64,000 bases of DNA from assembly GCA_963210315.1 (NCBI GenBank), contig OY723289.1:1116001-1180000 (forward strand). The letters are read 5' to 3'. Under the pieces are notes generated by a model. It made no database searches. It was given only the letters and a program-made list of their open reading frames with translations, and was not told the origin of the DNA. The first letter of the stretch is position 1. Every line of letters begins with the position of its first letter. Below are positions 31,607 through 41,266 of the stretch, one piece after another. This DNA comes from Rhynchopus euleeides. Lineage: Eukaryota > Euglenozoa > Diplonemea > Diplonemida > Diplonemidae. A program made the position numbers and the translations under genes.

Positions 31607-32152
31607 AGCGGATTTTTTCGGGGAGGGTCTCCGGTGGCCCCCCCTGGATTTCCTGTTTTTTCCCGATTTTTCCTGATTTTCGGATTTTGCTCGAAATTTG
31701 CCCTTGTGTCAACCAGTGGCAAAACTTTCGGAAAATCGGGAAAAATCAGGAAAATCCGGAGTACCGGACACCCTCCTAGATTCTGGGGGGGTGAAACGGC
31801 GGAAAAATTTTTGGGGTGTTTTTGGGAGAAAAACCGGGCAACCTGGGCCCTTTGGGACCACACAGGCCAGGAAAGGCCAAAATTTTCGATTTTTTTCGGA
31901 AATTTTTCGGTTTTTCAGAGTGTGGCAGTCCGCAGATACAGATTTTCGGGTCGGAAAAATTTTTTTTTTTCGACCCAAAAAAATCGGATTTTTTCGGGGA
32001 GGGTCTCCGGTGGCCCCCCCTGGATTTCCTGTTTTTTCCCGATTTTTCCTGATTTTCGGATTTTGCTCGAAATTTGCCCTTGTGTCAACCAGTGGCAAAA
32101 CTTTCGGAAAATCGGGAAAAATCAGGAAAATCCGGAGTACCGGACACCCTCC
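31607..32152 (+). repeat. Right terminal B-A-B repeats of the YR retroelement
   Basis: B1 31607-31777, A2 31778-31969, B2 31970-32152. B2 ends at CCGGACACCCTCCT, after which the sequence diverges from the other copies. Confidence 0.85.
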
Positions 32153-32229
32153 TGGAACTGTTATCCCACAGTTGCTGGACAGGGTGTCTTTTATGAAGCG
32201 AAACGAGTACAATTCTTTTGTTGTTGTTT

Positions 32230-32338
32230 GGGGGCCCTCGCTACCAGTCACTACTCGTCACTGCTCGTCAGCCAGTGAGGGGAAGTGCGCCGTGGCTCAC
32301 TTTTTCTCACTCAGTCACACTTGGTAGCGAAGGCCCCC
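32230..32338. mobile_element. 109-bp palindromic MITE, copy 2, TSD TTT
   Basis: Same ends and exactly the same length as the copies at 24335 and 38558, in inverted orientation and with a diverged interior; flanked by TTT on both sides (32227-32229, 32339-32341). Confidence 0.88.
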
Positions 32339-32341
32339 TTT

Positions 32342-33030
32342 TTATTTCTTTGCAATTTTGTTAGCGTCATGTGCGCGCGTGGGCAAAGGCTTGCACTCGC
32401 ACCCACCCAGCTTGCTCTGGTCTGGGGGAGGGCGCCAGAGCGCCGCGTCAACATGCCTTGCACCCGCTGTTGCGGGGCAAGCATGATGCATTCCCTGATT
32501 TTTTTTGTTTTTCTCAAATGGCAAGAAGGGTGACGTGCCCATGCACATCATCCTGCAGTTGATACCAACCTTGGGAGGGCTTCCCGAGGTGTCCCGTCCT
32601 GCGGGTGCCGGGGTGTGTGGGTGGCGACCACGTTGGTGTGGGGAGATCCTGCGCGGATCATAGCCCACTCGTGCGTGTGTGGGTGTTCGGGGTGCGATGT
32701 GCGGCGGATAAAATAGTGCTCCTTTTCTTGCGCACCGACTTCGCCAAGCCCCCGTCCGATGACCCCACTCCTCCTCCCCCAGTCCCTCCGCCGGAGCGGA
32801 GCAAGGATGATGAATCAGCAGTTGCCCCCTCCCACCGCTCCCCCCTCCTTTCCTAAACCACCCTCTCCCCAGACCGTCGCACCAACCTTCTCCATCAGCC
32901 ACCCAGGCCCAACCCACGCATCACGTCGCCACCACACCCAACCCATCCTCGCAGGGCTTACCCACACAAGGCGCCCCCCCACTCCCCCCACCCGCCTCTC
33001 TACACACAGACAAGCCAGGCAGTCCCCTCC
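32342..33030. other. Intergenic, upstream region of ZZ gene
   Basis: Pyrimidine-rich, especially 32755-33040. No gene is supported; short ORFs overlap on both strands. Confidence 0.5.
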
Positions 33031-33043
33031 CTCCCCTCCCCAG
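33020..33043 (+). promoter_or_regulatory. Polypyrimidine tract and AG acceptor before ZZ gene
   Basis: A near-uninterrupted C/T tract ends in CAG at 33041-33043, only 8 nt before the ATG at 33052. There is no upstream exon evident, so a spliced-leader trans-splice acceptor is the simplest reading. Confidence 0.55.
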
Positions 33044-33051
33044 AGTTGGGG

Positions 33052-34014
33052 ATGAGTGTCCTGTCATCGTCGCGGTGCACCGCACCGCCACGCCGTGCCA
33101 ACAGCGGAAAGGTTGTCCGCTTGAAAAACACACCGGAGATCCGCCCTGTCGAGGTGCAGAGCCTGGGCAGCAGCAGCAGCCTTCTGGGAAGCAGCTTCGG
33201 GAGCTGCTATTCTGGTGGGTCGCACGGGGCTGCTGCCGCTGCTGCCACGACATGCCCCCCTCTGCGCCTCCCGCCCCCTGCTAAGGGCAGCCCCTCACCT
33301 TCGCCGGCAGGCAGCTTCACCCTCGCGTCTGACGAAGGGCACGACACCACACCATCGCCCACTCTGTGGGTCGCAACCAGGTCAGGCAGCCTCGAAGGCT
33401 ACGACACTGCGATGTTCGGGATGTATGTGCGGTGCCCCCACGACTTCCACGGCATGCCTGTCTGGGAGAACAGCGAGTATAAAATCTACTCCGATTCGAG
33501 GGACCGCTGGAAGGTCATCCGCGGCAGCGGGATGGAGCGGGACCTGGGGTGTGTCACCTCCCAGTATGGCGCGCACGGCGGTTGCCTTCCAGATGCGGTG
33601 AGGGCCTGGGGGAGGTATGAGCGGGGTGAGTGGAGGAACGACGATAACCTCAGCATATCGCCCTTCCGCACCGTGGTGAACAACACCGGGTTTATTTATG
33701 TCGTGGGCAGGACGAAGGGGAAGCATTCCTGCCGGAGCTGCTCCGCGGTTGTCACCCCGGGGGACTGGTACCGCTGCAACACCTGCTCTGGCACCGACGA
33801 GTGCGACCTGTGTGCGGGCTGCTTCCACAAGGGGGTGCACTCCCACCACACCTTCACCGATATGGACTACCCCTCGTTTATCCCCGCAAACTTCCTCCCG
33901 ACGCCGATATCGAATGACCAGGCTGTCAAGGAGGCGGTGCGCGAGTCAAAAGCCGCATTCCACCAGATTGCTAACAACACAATAAAACTTGGCCGCCCTC
34001 CATCGCGAAGGTGA
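33052..34014 (+). CDS. ZZ-type zinc-finger protein, 320 aa
   Basis: ATG 33052 directly follows the acceptor tract. Residues 1-100 are low complexity (Ser, Ala, Pro). Residues about 115-210 form a globular region with a P-V-x-E-N...Y-K-I-Y-S...R-W-K-V pattern and conserved Trp/Gly, like a small beta domain often seen in protist proteins. Residues about 227-268 are a ZZ zinc finger: C-x2-C, then WYRC-x2-C, C-x2-C-x2-C and two spaced His (GVHSHHTF). ZZ fingers bind peptides, including histone or N-terminal tails. The C-terminus has a short helix and is basic. No catalytic domain is seen. A role as an adaptor or reader is inference from the finger. Confidence 0.85.
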   Translation: MSVLSSSRCTAPPRRANSGKVVRLKNTPEIRPVEVQSLGSSSSLLGSSFGSCYSGGSHGAAAAAATTCPPLRLPPPAKGSPSPSPAGSFTLASDEGHDTTPSPTLWVATRSGSLEGYDTAMFGMYVRCPHDFHGMPVWENSEYKIYSDSRDRWKVIRGSGMERDLGCVTSQYGAHGGCLPDAVRAWGRYERGEWRNDDNLSISPFRTVVNNTGFIYVVGRTKGKHSCRSCSAVVTPGDWYRCNTCSGTDECDLCAGCFHKGVHSHHTFTDMDYPSFIPANFLPTPISNDQAVKEAVRESKAAFHQIANNTIKLGRPPSRR

Positions 34015-35183
34015 TAACGGGATGGGGGGATGAGTCGGCAACGATTCGTGCTGTGTTGCTGCAGCGGGAGGGGGATCAGAGTTGGGTTCGGGAGGAGTAG
34101 GGGAGGGAAGGGAAGGGAGAGAGTCTGCCCTCTGTGTGCCAAGCTGTACCTAGGTTTGGCATCAAGAGAGCGTGGTGCCTCGACCCAGCTTTTCTCACCC
34201 CTTCTTCGGTTCTGGAGGGCAGAGGCCCTCCGCCCCTGTTGGTGTGTTTGACGCGGTAATCCTCACAAGGTGTGTGTGGGGATACTCCGCGCACAGTGCG
34301 TAGGGGGTGGTTTTGGGGGGTGGGGTGGGGTGGGGAATGGCGCGTCGCATGGCCAGTATTTTTGTAGATGAGATATAGCAAACGATCCTGCCGGAATAAC
34401 CGAACAAGAAAAACGAGAAGAAACTGTATGGGGGGGGAGGGGGGGGCGTTACAACCGAACCTCTTTCACCGGTCAGTGGCTTGTTTCTGCAAAAGCTGGT
34501 GTTAGATCACACCAGCGTTTCATCGAACAGCTGAGCCACTGTACACTATTTGGGGCAGAAGGGCGGGGGTGGAGGGTGGGGGGGTAGCGCTATCTTTCGT
34601 GCTGTTCCCATCTGTAGCGAGATGTCTTGCTGAGGTGGTGGGCAGCTTGCGACATTATATCCGCGAAAGCAACAACGCACCTCCCCACCCCACCCACCCT
34701 GACAGCCTCCCAGCCTCGCATGGCTTTGTTGTTAGGAAGACACCTTGAGGGCCACCGCACTGTGTGCATGCCATCTGGTTGTTGGACCAAAATCACGCAC
34801 TACGGAACGGGGGGTAACCCCTCTTGTGGTGGGCCCTCTGCGGCCTCAAGGCGCAGTTGGTGTGCGGCAAACGCAAAAGAGAGGGGCCCAGGCGAACGAA
34901 TGGAAAACGAGTTGAAAAACGAAAAAAAGGTAACCCATGGGAGGGGCATCGAGAGCCCCTTATATTTTATTCACACCAGTCTTCTCTCTCCCACCGAATT
35001 GATGATTCCTTCTTTCTCATTGCGCGCACACCGTCTCCATCTCCGAGAATAGGGTGGTTGTCAGCGCCTTTCCCTCCGGCGCCGTTCATGTGAGTCTCTT
35101 CTCGCACCCGAAATGAATTGCACCGATATTGTGGCTTCCCTCCACACATCATGTTCTCAACTTTCCTCCCCCTTCACGTTTGA
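34015..35183. other. Intergenic, G- and C-tract rich
   Basis: Contains G-runs (34426-34448, 34565-34585) and mixed sequence; no supported gene. Confidence 0.5.
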
Positions 35184-35388
35184 CTTACAGGGGGGGGGCG
35201 AATAGAATTACTAAGTAATACTATTCAAGGCCTGAACCAGCGCAGTTCACGATCAACTTTTTTTTCGATTTCGATGGAGTGGAATACCACGTACTGGGGA
35301 ATGCGCCCAACCCAAAATTTGGGAATTTTTCAAACATGCCATTTTGAATAGTATTACTTAGTAATTCTATTCGCCCCCCCCTGTAAGG
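35184..35388. mobile_element. 205-bp TIR element with G-run ends
   Basis: Inverted ends CTTACAG, a run of 8-9 G, then CGAATAGAATTACTAAG and TAATACTATTCAA; the right arm is the complement. No clear TSD is found because the inverted repeat extends into the flank. Interior about 110 bp, non-coding. Confidence 0.75.
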
Positions 35389-37823
35389 TTTTTCAGTCTT
35401 TTCTTGATTCTCATCCGACTTTCCCATCCGGTGTTTTCTTTTTCCACATTTTTGTGAGCGGTGCAGAGTAACGCCCATTTTTTTGTCGTCCATTTTTAAT
35501 TCACTGCCGGTTCTGAGAGCCACCCGGCACAAGAAAATACAACATAACTGACACTGGCAAAATCAATGCCACTAGATGTTGGTTCCAGAACGTCGGCTAC
35601 CCAAGGCATGCACTTTATGCACACAGGATATCCGTATCATCACAGATGCGGCCCTGATATTGCGTGCGGAATCATATTGCAAGGGGAGGAGCACAAGCTT
35701 CTGTGCCACTGCGTGCGGCGTCAGCAGGAAACCCGCCAGTAATCTGGCAAACTATTCCTAAAGCTGTACATCACGCAACAGGGGGGCCAGCAGTGACGTC
35801 GGGGATGCGGTGTGGCCATCAAGGTGCTGACATCAATAAATATGATCGGCAGTATTAGAGACGGCAAGGCCTTGTTTACTCTGCAGTTGCATTGTACCCA
35901 CCCTTTACGGGGCGATTTGCCCCACCCCCATCCCAAACACCTCACTCCCCCCGCATCCATTCAAAATGGAACAAAGTTGAAATGATCTCGCGGGCTGTGG
36001 GGCTGGTCATCAAGTGACACGCTGTCAAGAAGCGAAGTGCTCCGCATATGTGTCGAACCTGCTTCTTTTCAGCTTGTGGAACTACTGTTGTCTCCACATC
36101 CCCTTCTCGATGTTCTTTCGCACATACACAGATCCCCCCTCCCTCCCGCTTCTTCCAACGCTGAGTTTCATAGAGTGCGGCTACCCGCTTCAGTCTTGGT
36201 GTTTTGAGTTTAGATGAGCGGTGGGGTGGCTTCATTGTGACCTCCCCACTCCACCCCCCCCCCCCCCCTCCCAAAATCCGCAAAAACAAATGTTCTTGGG
36301 AGGGGGGGGGGGTGACCGGTTTGCAAGACACATTCATCCCTGTGTTTTACCGTGTTTCTCCATTGAGCTGTTGAGCGTGGTGGTGTTGCGATGCCAGGGC
36401 TGGTTGAGGCACATCAAGCTTGCTTTGCCAAAGCGAAGTGCTTCTTCTCCTATTTTTTCCGGCAGCCCAGCCGAGTTTCTTCACAAAACGCGATGACAAA
36501 TCTCAGGGTGGGGGTCCTGTTGCCCTGACACAATCACAAAACCCTGGACTTTCTGTATTTACAACCTGATGTGATACACTATACGAAAGCGAACCAAGGA
36601 TCCCAACCCTAAGCCCCCCTCGCACGTTTAAACTGGTTAATCAGCCCCTCGTGCACCCCGAGGTACACTTCTCATATGTTTGAAGAACCTGCTCGGGGGC
36701 CTTGGTGGCCTTTGGTTCTGATGCACCCAGGCCCAGGGGGAGGGGGGGTAGGGTGCCCAGAATATAACCCTGCTGCGGGTGTGGTTTTCTCCGCACCTTT
36801 GCTTGCCAGTTTTCTCTCCGAGATATCCTACCCTCCCACACACACATACCTGCCAGCGAGCGAAAGGTTTTTTGGCATACACACAACGCCTTCATCTTTT
36901 CTGCTCTGTTCTGCCGAGCTTGCACCTTTTTTTTGTAACCGTTTCTTGTCTTCCCTTTTTTCTCTGCATTTTCACGATTCCCATCACCCCCCCCCCCCCC
37001 ATCCTCAAAACTGCTCCCTGTCTCACATTATTTTGTGGAAATGCCCAAGTTGTGGTGTGCACGTCCCTAAGTGTTTTCTGGTGTTGACCTGCAATCACGC
37101 TGACAAACAGGCGTTTCTATCTTACGTGGTTCTGTGGCTTTGTATGGCCCTTACGGGCAATGGGAGAGGGGGGGGGAAGGGGGAGGTAAGGGGCAAACAC
37201 ACTGGATCCACGTCCGATGTGTTTTCTATGAATACTCCTCGCGTGATGTCTCTCTGTGCGTGTGCCGTTTCGCAAGTCCTGTATTTTTGTTGACAATATC
37301 CCCCCCCCCCCCCTAGGGGTGGTCTTAAGCTGTTAACCTGGCCGATTTTTCACCATCGGCGTCTGGGGGTCAAAAACGTCACCAAACCTGAAAATATGAC
37401 CCCTGGGACCCCAGAAACACAATTCCGCCCGGTTTTGGGCACTTTTGAGCACTTCTGAGCAGTTTAGTTGTGTTCCGGAAAAATGTACCACAAAGCTGTA
37501 CCTCAGCCCCCCCTGGGCAGAAGGCAGAATCGCAAACCATCATGTCTCGCAGTGATCCAGTCAGCGGTGTTGCCAACCGTGCTGCCCGACGATACGTGGG
37601 GTCAAAAGTGCAACATGACGACACCTTGTTTGCGGTGTGACATGCGAGACAGTAGAAAAGTAACACCGGAAACAAGGGGTCATAGGTACTAGAGGAGGGG
37701 CATGTTTCCAGCCCCTTCAGACCTTCAGGCGCATCGGTTGCATCTCTACTCGATGCGGGAGAATCGCTGATCGGACTGGCATAGTGCATCAACTGCAGGC
37801 ATATCGAGCAACAGAGGAGCACT
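35389..37823. other. Intergenic, poly-C/poly-G rich
   Basis: Long C and G runs (36245-36265, 36300-36313, 36988-37002, 37300-37315). Overlapping short ORFs only. The plus ORF 36676-37293 and minus ORF 37379-37822 have no recognisable features. Confidence 0.45.
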
Positions 37824-38824
37824 ATGCCACTTGCGAAATCACTTGTGTCAGAATCTGTGTGCCCATGTTCTTGGGCCAGTGACAGTGATAGTGGCAGTGA
37901 GCCATCCGATGATCATGAAGAAGGGGGCATGAACTGGTATCAGACATCAGCAGTGCACCGAAGACGGCCCCCTTAAGGTTGTATGAAAGGCTGAAGACTA
38001 CAATGTCAAAGTTCAAGCCGTACAACAAGGACGAGGGGGCGCAACTCGGCTGTCCAGGCAGCTACGCACGAACGGGCAGAGTCCCCCACACTTCTACCAT
38101 AGCCCACATCCAAAGCACACTCGGTGCCTTTGATTTCCAGGCACAGTTCGATCCGTGTGTTGTGTTCACACAGATCCCATGGTTGGCATATCCAGTGGTT
38201 GCGGCAATCCCGCCTGCGCACCTGGGTATACTCCGTTGTTCAACGTACCGCGTAGTCTGATATATCTATGGACTTGGTTTGACGAGGTTGATGCCTTGCC
38301 AATCCAGTGCACTGATGAACTGCAAGAACAGGGGAACAGCACCCGTAAGATGCATTCAGCCAGAGTTGGAACTAACTTCGAACACGACCAAATGCGTTAT
38401 GAAGTGGCACGGGTATCGGTGTGCAAACCCTTGCCTGGGATCACGACGGATCCGCCCAAGATACTGGCGTGCGATGCACTGAAGCTGTGCAAGTGCTTTT
38501 ATCGGGATCAATGGAAGGGCCCTTTGTCGGCACTTCTGAAAAGGATATCAAAGCTGGGGGGGCCCTCGCTACCAAGTGTGACTGAGTGAGAAAAAGTGAG
38601 AAGTCAGCCATGTTTGGCTGACAACTGACGACTCGTGACTCACAGTGACTCGTAGCGAGGGCCCCCTGGGATTGCTTCCACATGTGACAAAGATATCCAG
38701 CGACAACGAGCTTCTCTTTCATGTGGGTGAGGGAGTACCGAGGGACTGCTTCACCATGTGTGTGTGCCGTGCAAAACGATGGGACATCCCTGAACGGGGG
38801 AAGTGCTATGCACCTGAGGAGTAG
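37824..38824 (+). pseudogene. Decayed transposase-like ORF interrupted by a MITE
   Basis: Begins with ATG 37824 and an acidic N-terminus (SDSDSGSEPSDDHEE), as in many transposases. Protein-like sequence then moves to a second frame near 37970 (LKTTMSKFKPYNKDEG) and a third near 38230 (LIYLWTWFDEVDALPIQ), implying two small indels. At 38558 a 109-bp MITE is inserted; the text resumes in the same frame after it (GLLPHVTKISSDNEL) and ends at TAG 38822-38824. The family is not recognised, and no DDE residues can be assigned. Confidence 0.6.
38558..38666. mobile_element. 109-bp palindromic MITE, copy 3, TSD TGG
   Basis: Essentially identical to 24335-24443; flanked by TGG (38555-38557 and 38667-38669). 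Sits inside the decayed ORF, and its removal with one TSD leaves the frame uninterrupted. Confidence 0.92.
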
Positions 38825-39000
38825 CTAGTTTTGTACGTGTGTGGGGTCAGTTTGCTGATCATGATCAAAAAATAGAGTGCTTTCCCACACCCCAACCCGC
38901 CCCACATTCCCCCTCGATTAAAAATGTATTTTGTAGCAGACACATCCCCAAAAATTGACCCCCCCCCCCACCCCACTTCCCACACAAATCAACGGACATG

Positions 39001-39145
39001 GGAGACCAGACGGTCTCCCCGGGAGACCAAATGCTCTCCCACGGGAGACCAGACGGTCTCCCAAGGGAGAGCATATGCTCTCCCAAGGGGGATACCGTTT
39101 GGTCTCCCGAAAAACGGTCTCCCACGACGGTCTCCCACCAGCACC
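39001..39145. repeat. GGGAGACC/GGTCTCCC inverted-repeat cluster
   Basis: At least eight 8-mers GGGAGACC or GGTCTCCC (or the variant GGGAGAGC) in alternating orientation, including the perfect 20-bp palindrome GGGAGAGCATATGCTCTCCC at 39065-39084. It directly precedes the telomere-like array. Confidence 0.8.
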
Positions 39146-39156
39146 GTGCCACCGTG

Positions 39157-39550
39157 TAGGGTTAACCCTAACCCTAGGGTGAGGGTAGGGTATAGGGTTA
39201 ACCCCAACCCTAACCCTAGGGTTGGGTAGGGTATAGGGTTAACCCTAACCCTAGGGTAGGGTTGGGTCTTGGGTTAACCCTAACCCTAACCCTAGGGTAG
39301 GGTTGGGTATAGGGTTAACCCTAACCCTAACCCTAGGGTTGGGTGGGGTATAGGGTTAACCCTAACCCTAGGGTTGGGTTGGGTCTAGGGTTAACCCTGA
39401 CCCTAACCCTAGGGTTGGGTAGGGTATAGGGTTAACCCCAACCCTAACCCTAGGGTTGGGTTGGGTCTAGGGTTAACCCTGACCCTAACCCTAGGGTTGG
39501 GTTGGGTATAGGGTTAACCCTAACCCTAGGGTTGGGTTGGGTATAGGGTT
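39157..39550. repeat. Telomere-like satellite, left block
   Basis: Units of about 41 bp built from AACCCT and AGGGTT words in both orientations, joined as GGGTTAACCC and CCCTAGGGTT palindromes. Such head-to-head telomeric words are not a simple telomere tip but a subtelomeric or interstitial satellite. Confidence 0.85.
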
Positions 39551-39908
39551 TATTACCGGTCCTGAAACCATTATTACCGGTTTCCTGCAGAAAGTCCATA
39601 AGCCAAGAGGTAATAATAAACCACTTTACGAGACTTAAAGGCGATATTATTGACCATTCGGTAATTAAAAAGTTTTTATCAAAACTAGGAAATAAAGCAG
39701 TCACAGGAATATAGCCTGGGTTTAGTGACTTCATCCATTATTTACACTCAGCTTTCTTATTACCGCAATATTGAGGGCAATAATGGAAATCTTTATTTCC
39801 TGGAAAAAGCGGCTGGGGGCAGGGGCGGTGTGGGGGCGAGGTCCTGGCCAGTTTGCTTGATCCACATTGCTCCTACTCGCTACAACACTTCACAGGGGCT
39901 AGAGGGCA

Positions 39909-40949
39909 TCACCTCGGCAGGTTGACGTTCAGATCCACAGTCACCCTGCTCTGGCTTGGCGCTCCCGTCGTCGTCCCCTGTGCAGGCTGGCTTGACATCA
40001 TGTGCGCGACGTTCCGCTGGTGTGTCGTGGATGCATCAAGGTAGAGCTGCGGCGTCGATTCTCCGCGCCAGCCGAAATGCCTGCGGAGATCCATGGTGGA
40101 CGCGCCGCCATTGGCCGCTGCCAGCGCGGCGGAGCGTCTCATGCTGTGCCCGGTGTATCCCTCCGGGTCCTTTTCCAGGCACAGCGCAATCTTCCGTGGC
40201 AGCCCGTAGAATTGGTTTCGCCCGATGGGCGAAGCGAGGAACGCGCTGCCGGCCTTGTTGATGCGTCTTGCGACAGGCCCCGTCACGAGGTCCGACAGAG
40301 AGAGGTGGGCCAGATGGGCCTTGAGGACGTCGTAGAACACAGCTTCTTCGTTCAGCATCTTGGGGACCACAAACGACCGTTCAATCGCGACGCTTCCCTG
40401 CTTTGCACCGTAGAACTTCACGCTGATCTGCTCATCTTGGACGGTGATGTTTTCGATCGACAGGTTGCGGAGTTCAACGCAGCGCATCCCACCGAAGAAG
40501 GCCAGCACCACAAGCGCACGATCCTGCTTGCTCGCCAGCGACCCGGTGCCCTTGTCCATGTAGTCCTGCAGTTCTTGAAAAGAGAAGGTTTTGGCTTGTT
40601 TGGTGGTGTAGCCCTTTGTTTGATTCTTCACGTACTGGTGGAGGCGTGGCATCTTTGTCTTGATCATGTTCCCGTGGACAATCTTGACCTTGAAGTTGAT
40701 GATGGAGTAGTAGTTCCAGATTGACGATGCGGCAGAACCCCCCTGCAGCTTGGCCTTGAGATAGCCCTTGATGTGCTTCTCGGAGTAGATTGTCTTCATG
40801 GAACGAACCCGGGGAGCCTCCTCAGCGACGTACGCCTCGAAGTCAGTCAGTCGATCGGTGTATGCCTTCCTGCTGCGGACTGGCATGAGGTCACCGTCAC
40901 TTGATGTGCTGCTGCTGCTGTCGCTGTCATGATCGGCGGCGCGGGGCAT
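39909..40949 (-). CDS. Crypton-like tyrosine recombinase, 346 aa
   Basis: ATG 40947-40949. Residues 1-20 are Ser/Asp-rich. Residues about 30-125 form the core-binding SAM-like domain (YLKAKLQGG...). The catalytic domain has Arg in FFGGMRCVELRNL (about residue 156), HSMRR (about 268-272), the second-His position replaced by Trp in HFGWRG (about 290), and Tyr in QLYLDAST (about 299). Trp at that position is common in eukaryotic YRs, so the enzyme looks intact. The C-terminal 45 residues are polar, with TTHQRN and SSQPAQ. It presumably catalyses excision and insertion of the surrounding element; choice of a telomere-like target is inference from position. Confidence 0.88.
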   Translation of the reverse strand: MPRAADHDSDSSSSTSSDGDLMPVRSRKAYTDRLTDFEAYVAEEAPRVRSMKTIYSEKHIKGYLKAKLQGGSAASSIWNYYSIINFKVKIVHGNMIKTKMPRLHQYVKNQTKGYTTKQAKTFSFQELQDYMDKGTGSLASKQDRALVVLAFFGGMRCVELRNLSIENITVQDEQISVKFYGAKQGSVAIERSFVVPKMLNEEAVFYDVLKAHLAHLSLSDLVTGPVARRINKAGSAFLASPIGRNQFYGLPRKIALCLEKDPEGYTGHSMRRSAALAAANGGASTMDLRRHFGWRGESTPQLYLDASTTHQRNVAHMMSSQPAQGTTTGAPSQSRVTVDLNVNLPR

Positions 40950-41073
40950 GATGTGTGTGATGTTGCGTGATCTGTGGAGGTTGTGGCTCTGGTACTACGG
41001 AGGCTTTCTGCAGGTAACCGATTATAATGGTTTCAGGACCGTTAACAAACTACCATATAACCGGTCCTAATTG

Positions 41074-41240
41074 AGTACTTTCTGGATTTCGGGAAATTAC
41101 GTCCCCTCAGCAAGGTACTCGGGTGTTTTTGTTCCCCTCGGGAAGGCCCTCGGGCTTCGCCCTCGGGCCTTCCCTCGGGGAACAAAACACCCTCGGACCT
41201 TGCTTCGGGGACGTAATTACCCTCAATCCATAAAGTACTT
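41074..41240. repeat. Long hairpin (167 bp) at the right end of the recombinase element
   Basis: The arms pair from AGTACTTT inward through AATTACGTCCCC, CAAGGTACTCGGGTG, TTGTTCCCCTCGGG and AAGGCCC to a TTCG-type loop near 41156. A few mismatches only. Confidence 0.88.
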
Positions 41241-41266
41241 TATTATTACCGGTAATAAATAGCTAT

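Larger units (their letters stand above)
26545..32152 (+). mobile_element. YR retrotransposon with split direct repeats (Ngaro/VIPER-like)
   Basis: Gene order Gag (27371), tyrosine recombinase (28497), RT-RNase H (29420). On the right are three adjacent repeat blocks: B (31607-31777), A (31778-31969), B again (31970-32152), the B1-A2-B2 layout of Ngaro-type YR retroelements. On the left an A copy (about 26545-26722) is followed by 200 bp of other sequence and then by a B plus partial A copy (26921-27227) directly before the gene region. The left side is therefore rearranged or nested, and the true 5' end is uncertain. The presence of a YR instead of an integrase agrees with the absence of obvious target duplication. 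Confidence 0.85.
39551..41266. mobile_element. Tyrosine-recombinase element inserted in telomere-like satellite
   Basis: About 1.7 kb of unrelated, lower-GC DNA lies exactly between a block ending AGGGTT and a block starting AACCCT, so joining the flanks restores the GGGTTAACCC unit of the satellite. Inverted repeats: TTTATTACCGGT and ACCGGTAATAAA at the outer ends; about 44 bp (39551-39594 against 41006-41050) around the gene; and a long hairpin at 41074-41240. It encodes a complete YR protein on the minus strand and no RT. It is Crypton-like in content, but Cryptons normally lack terminal inverted repeats; YR elements with TIRs (for example ciliate Tec elements) are another comparison. Confidence 0.8.

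Noticed and set aside
36676-37293. 205-aa plus ORF
   Set aside because: Runs through poly-C and microsatellite DNA, no recognisable features.
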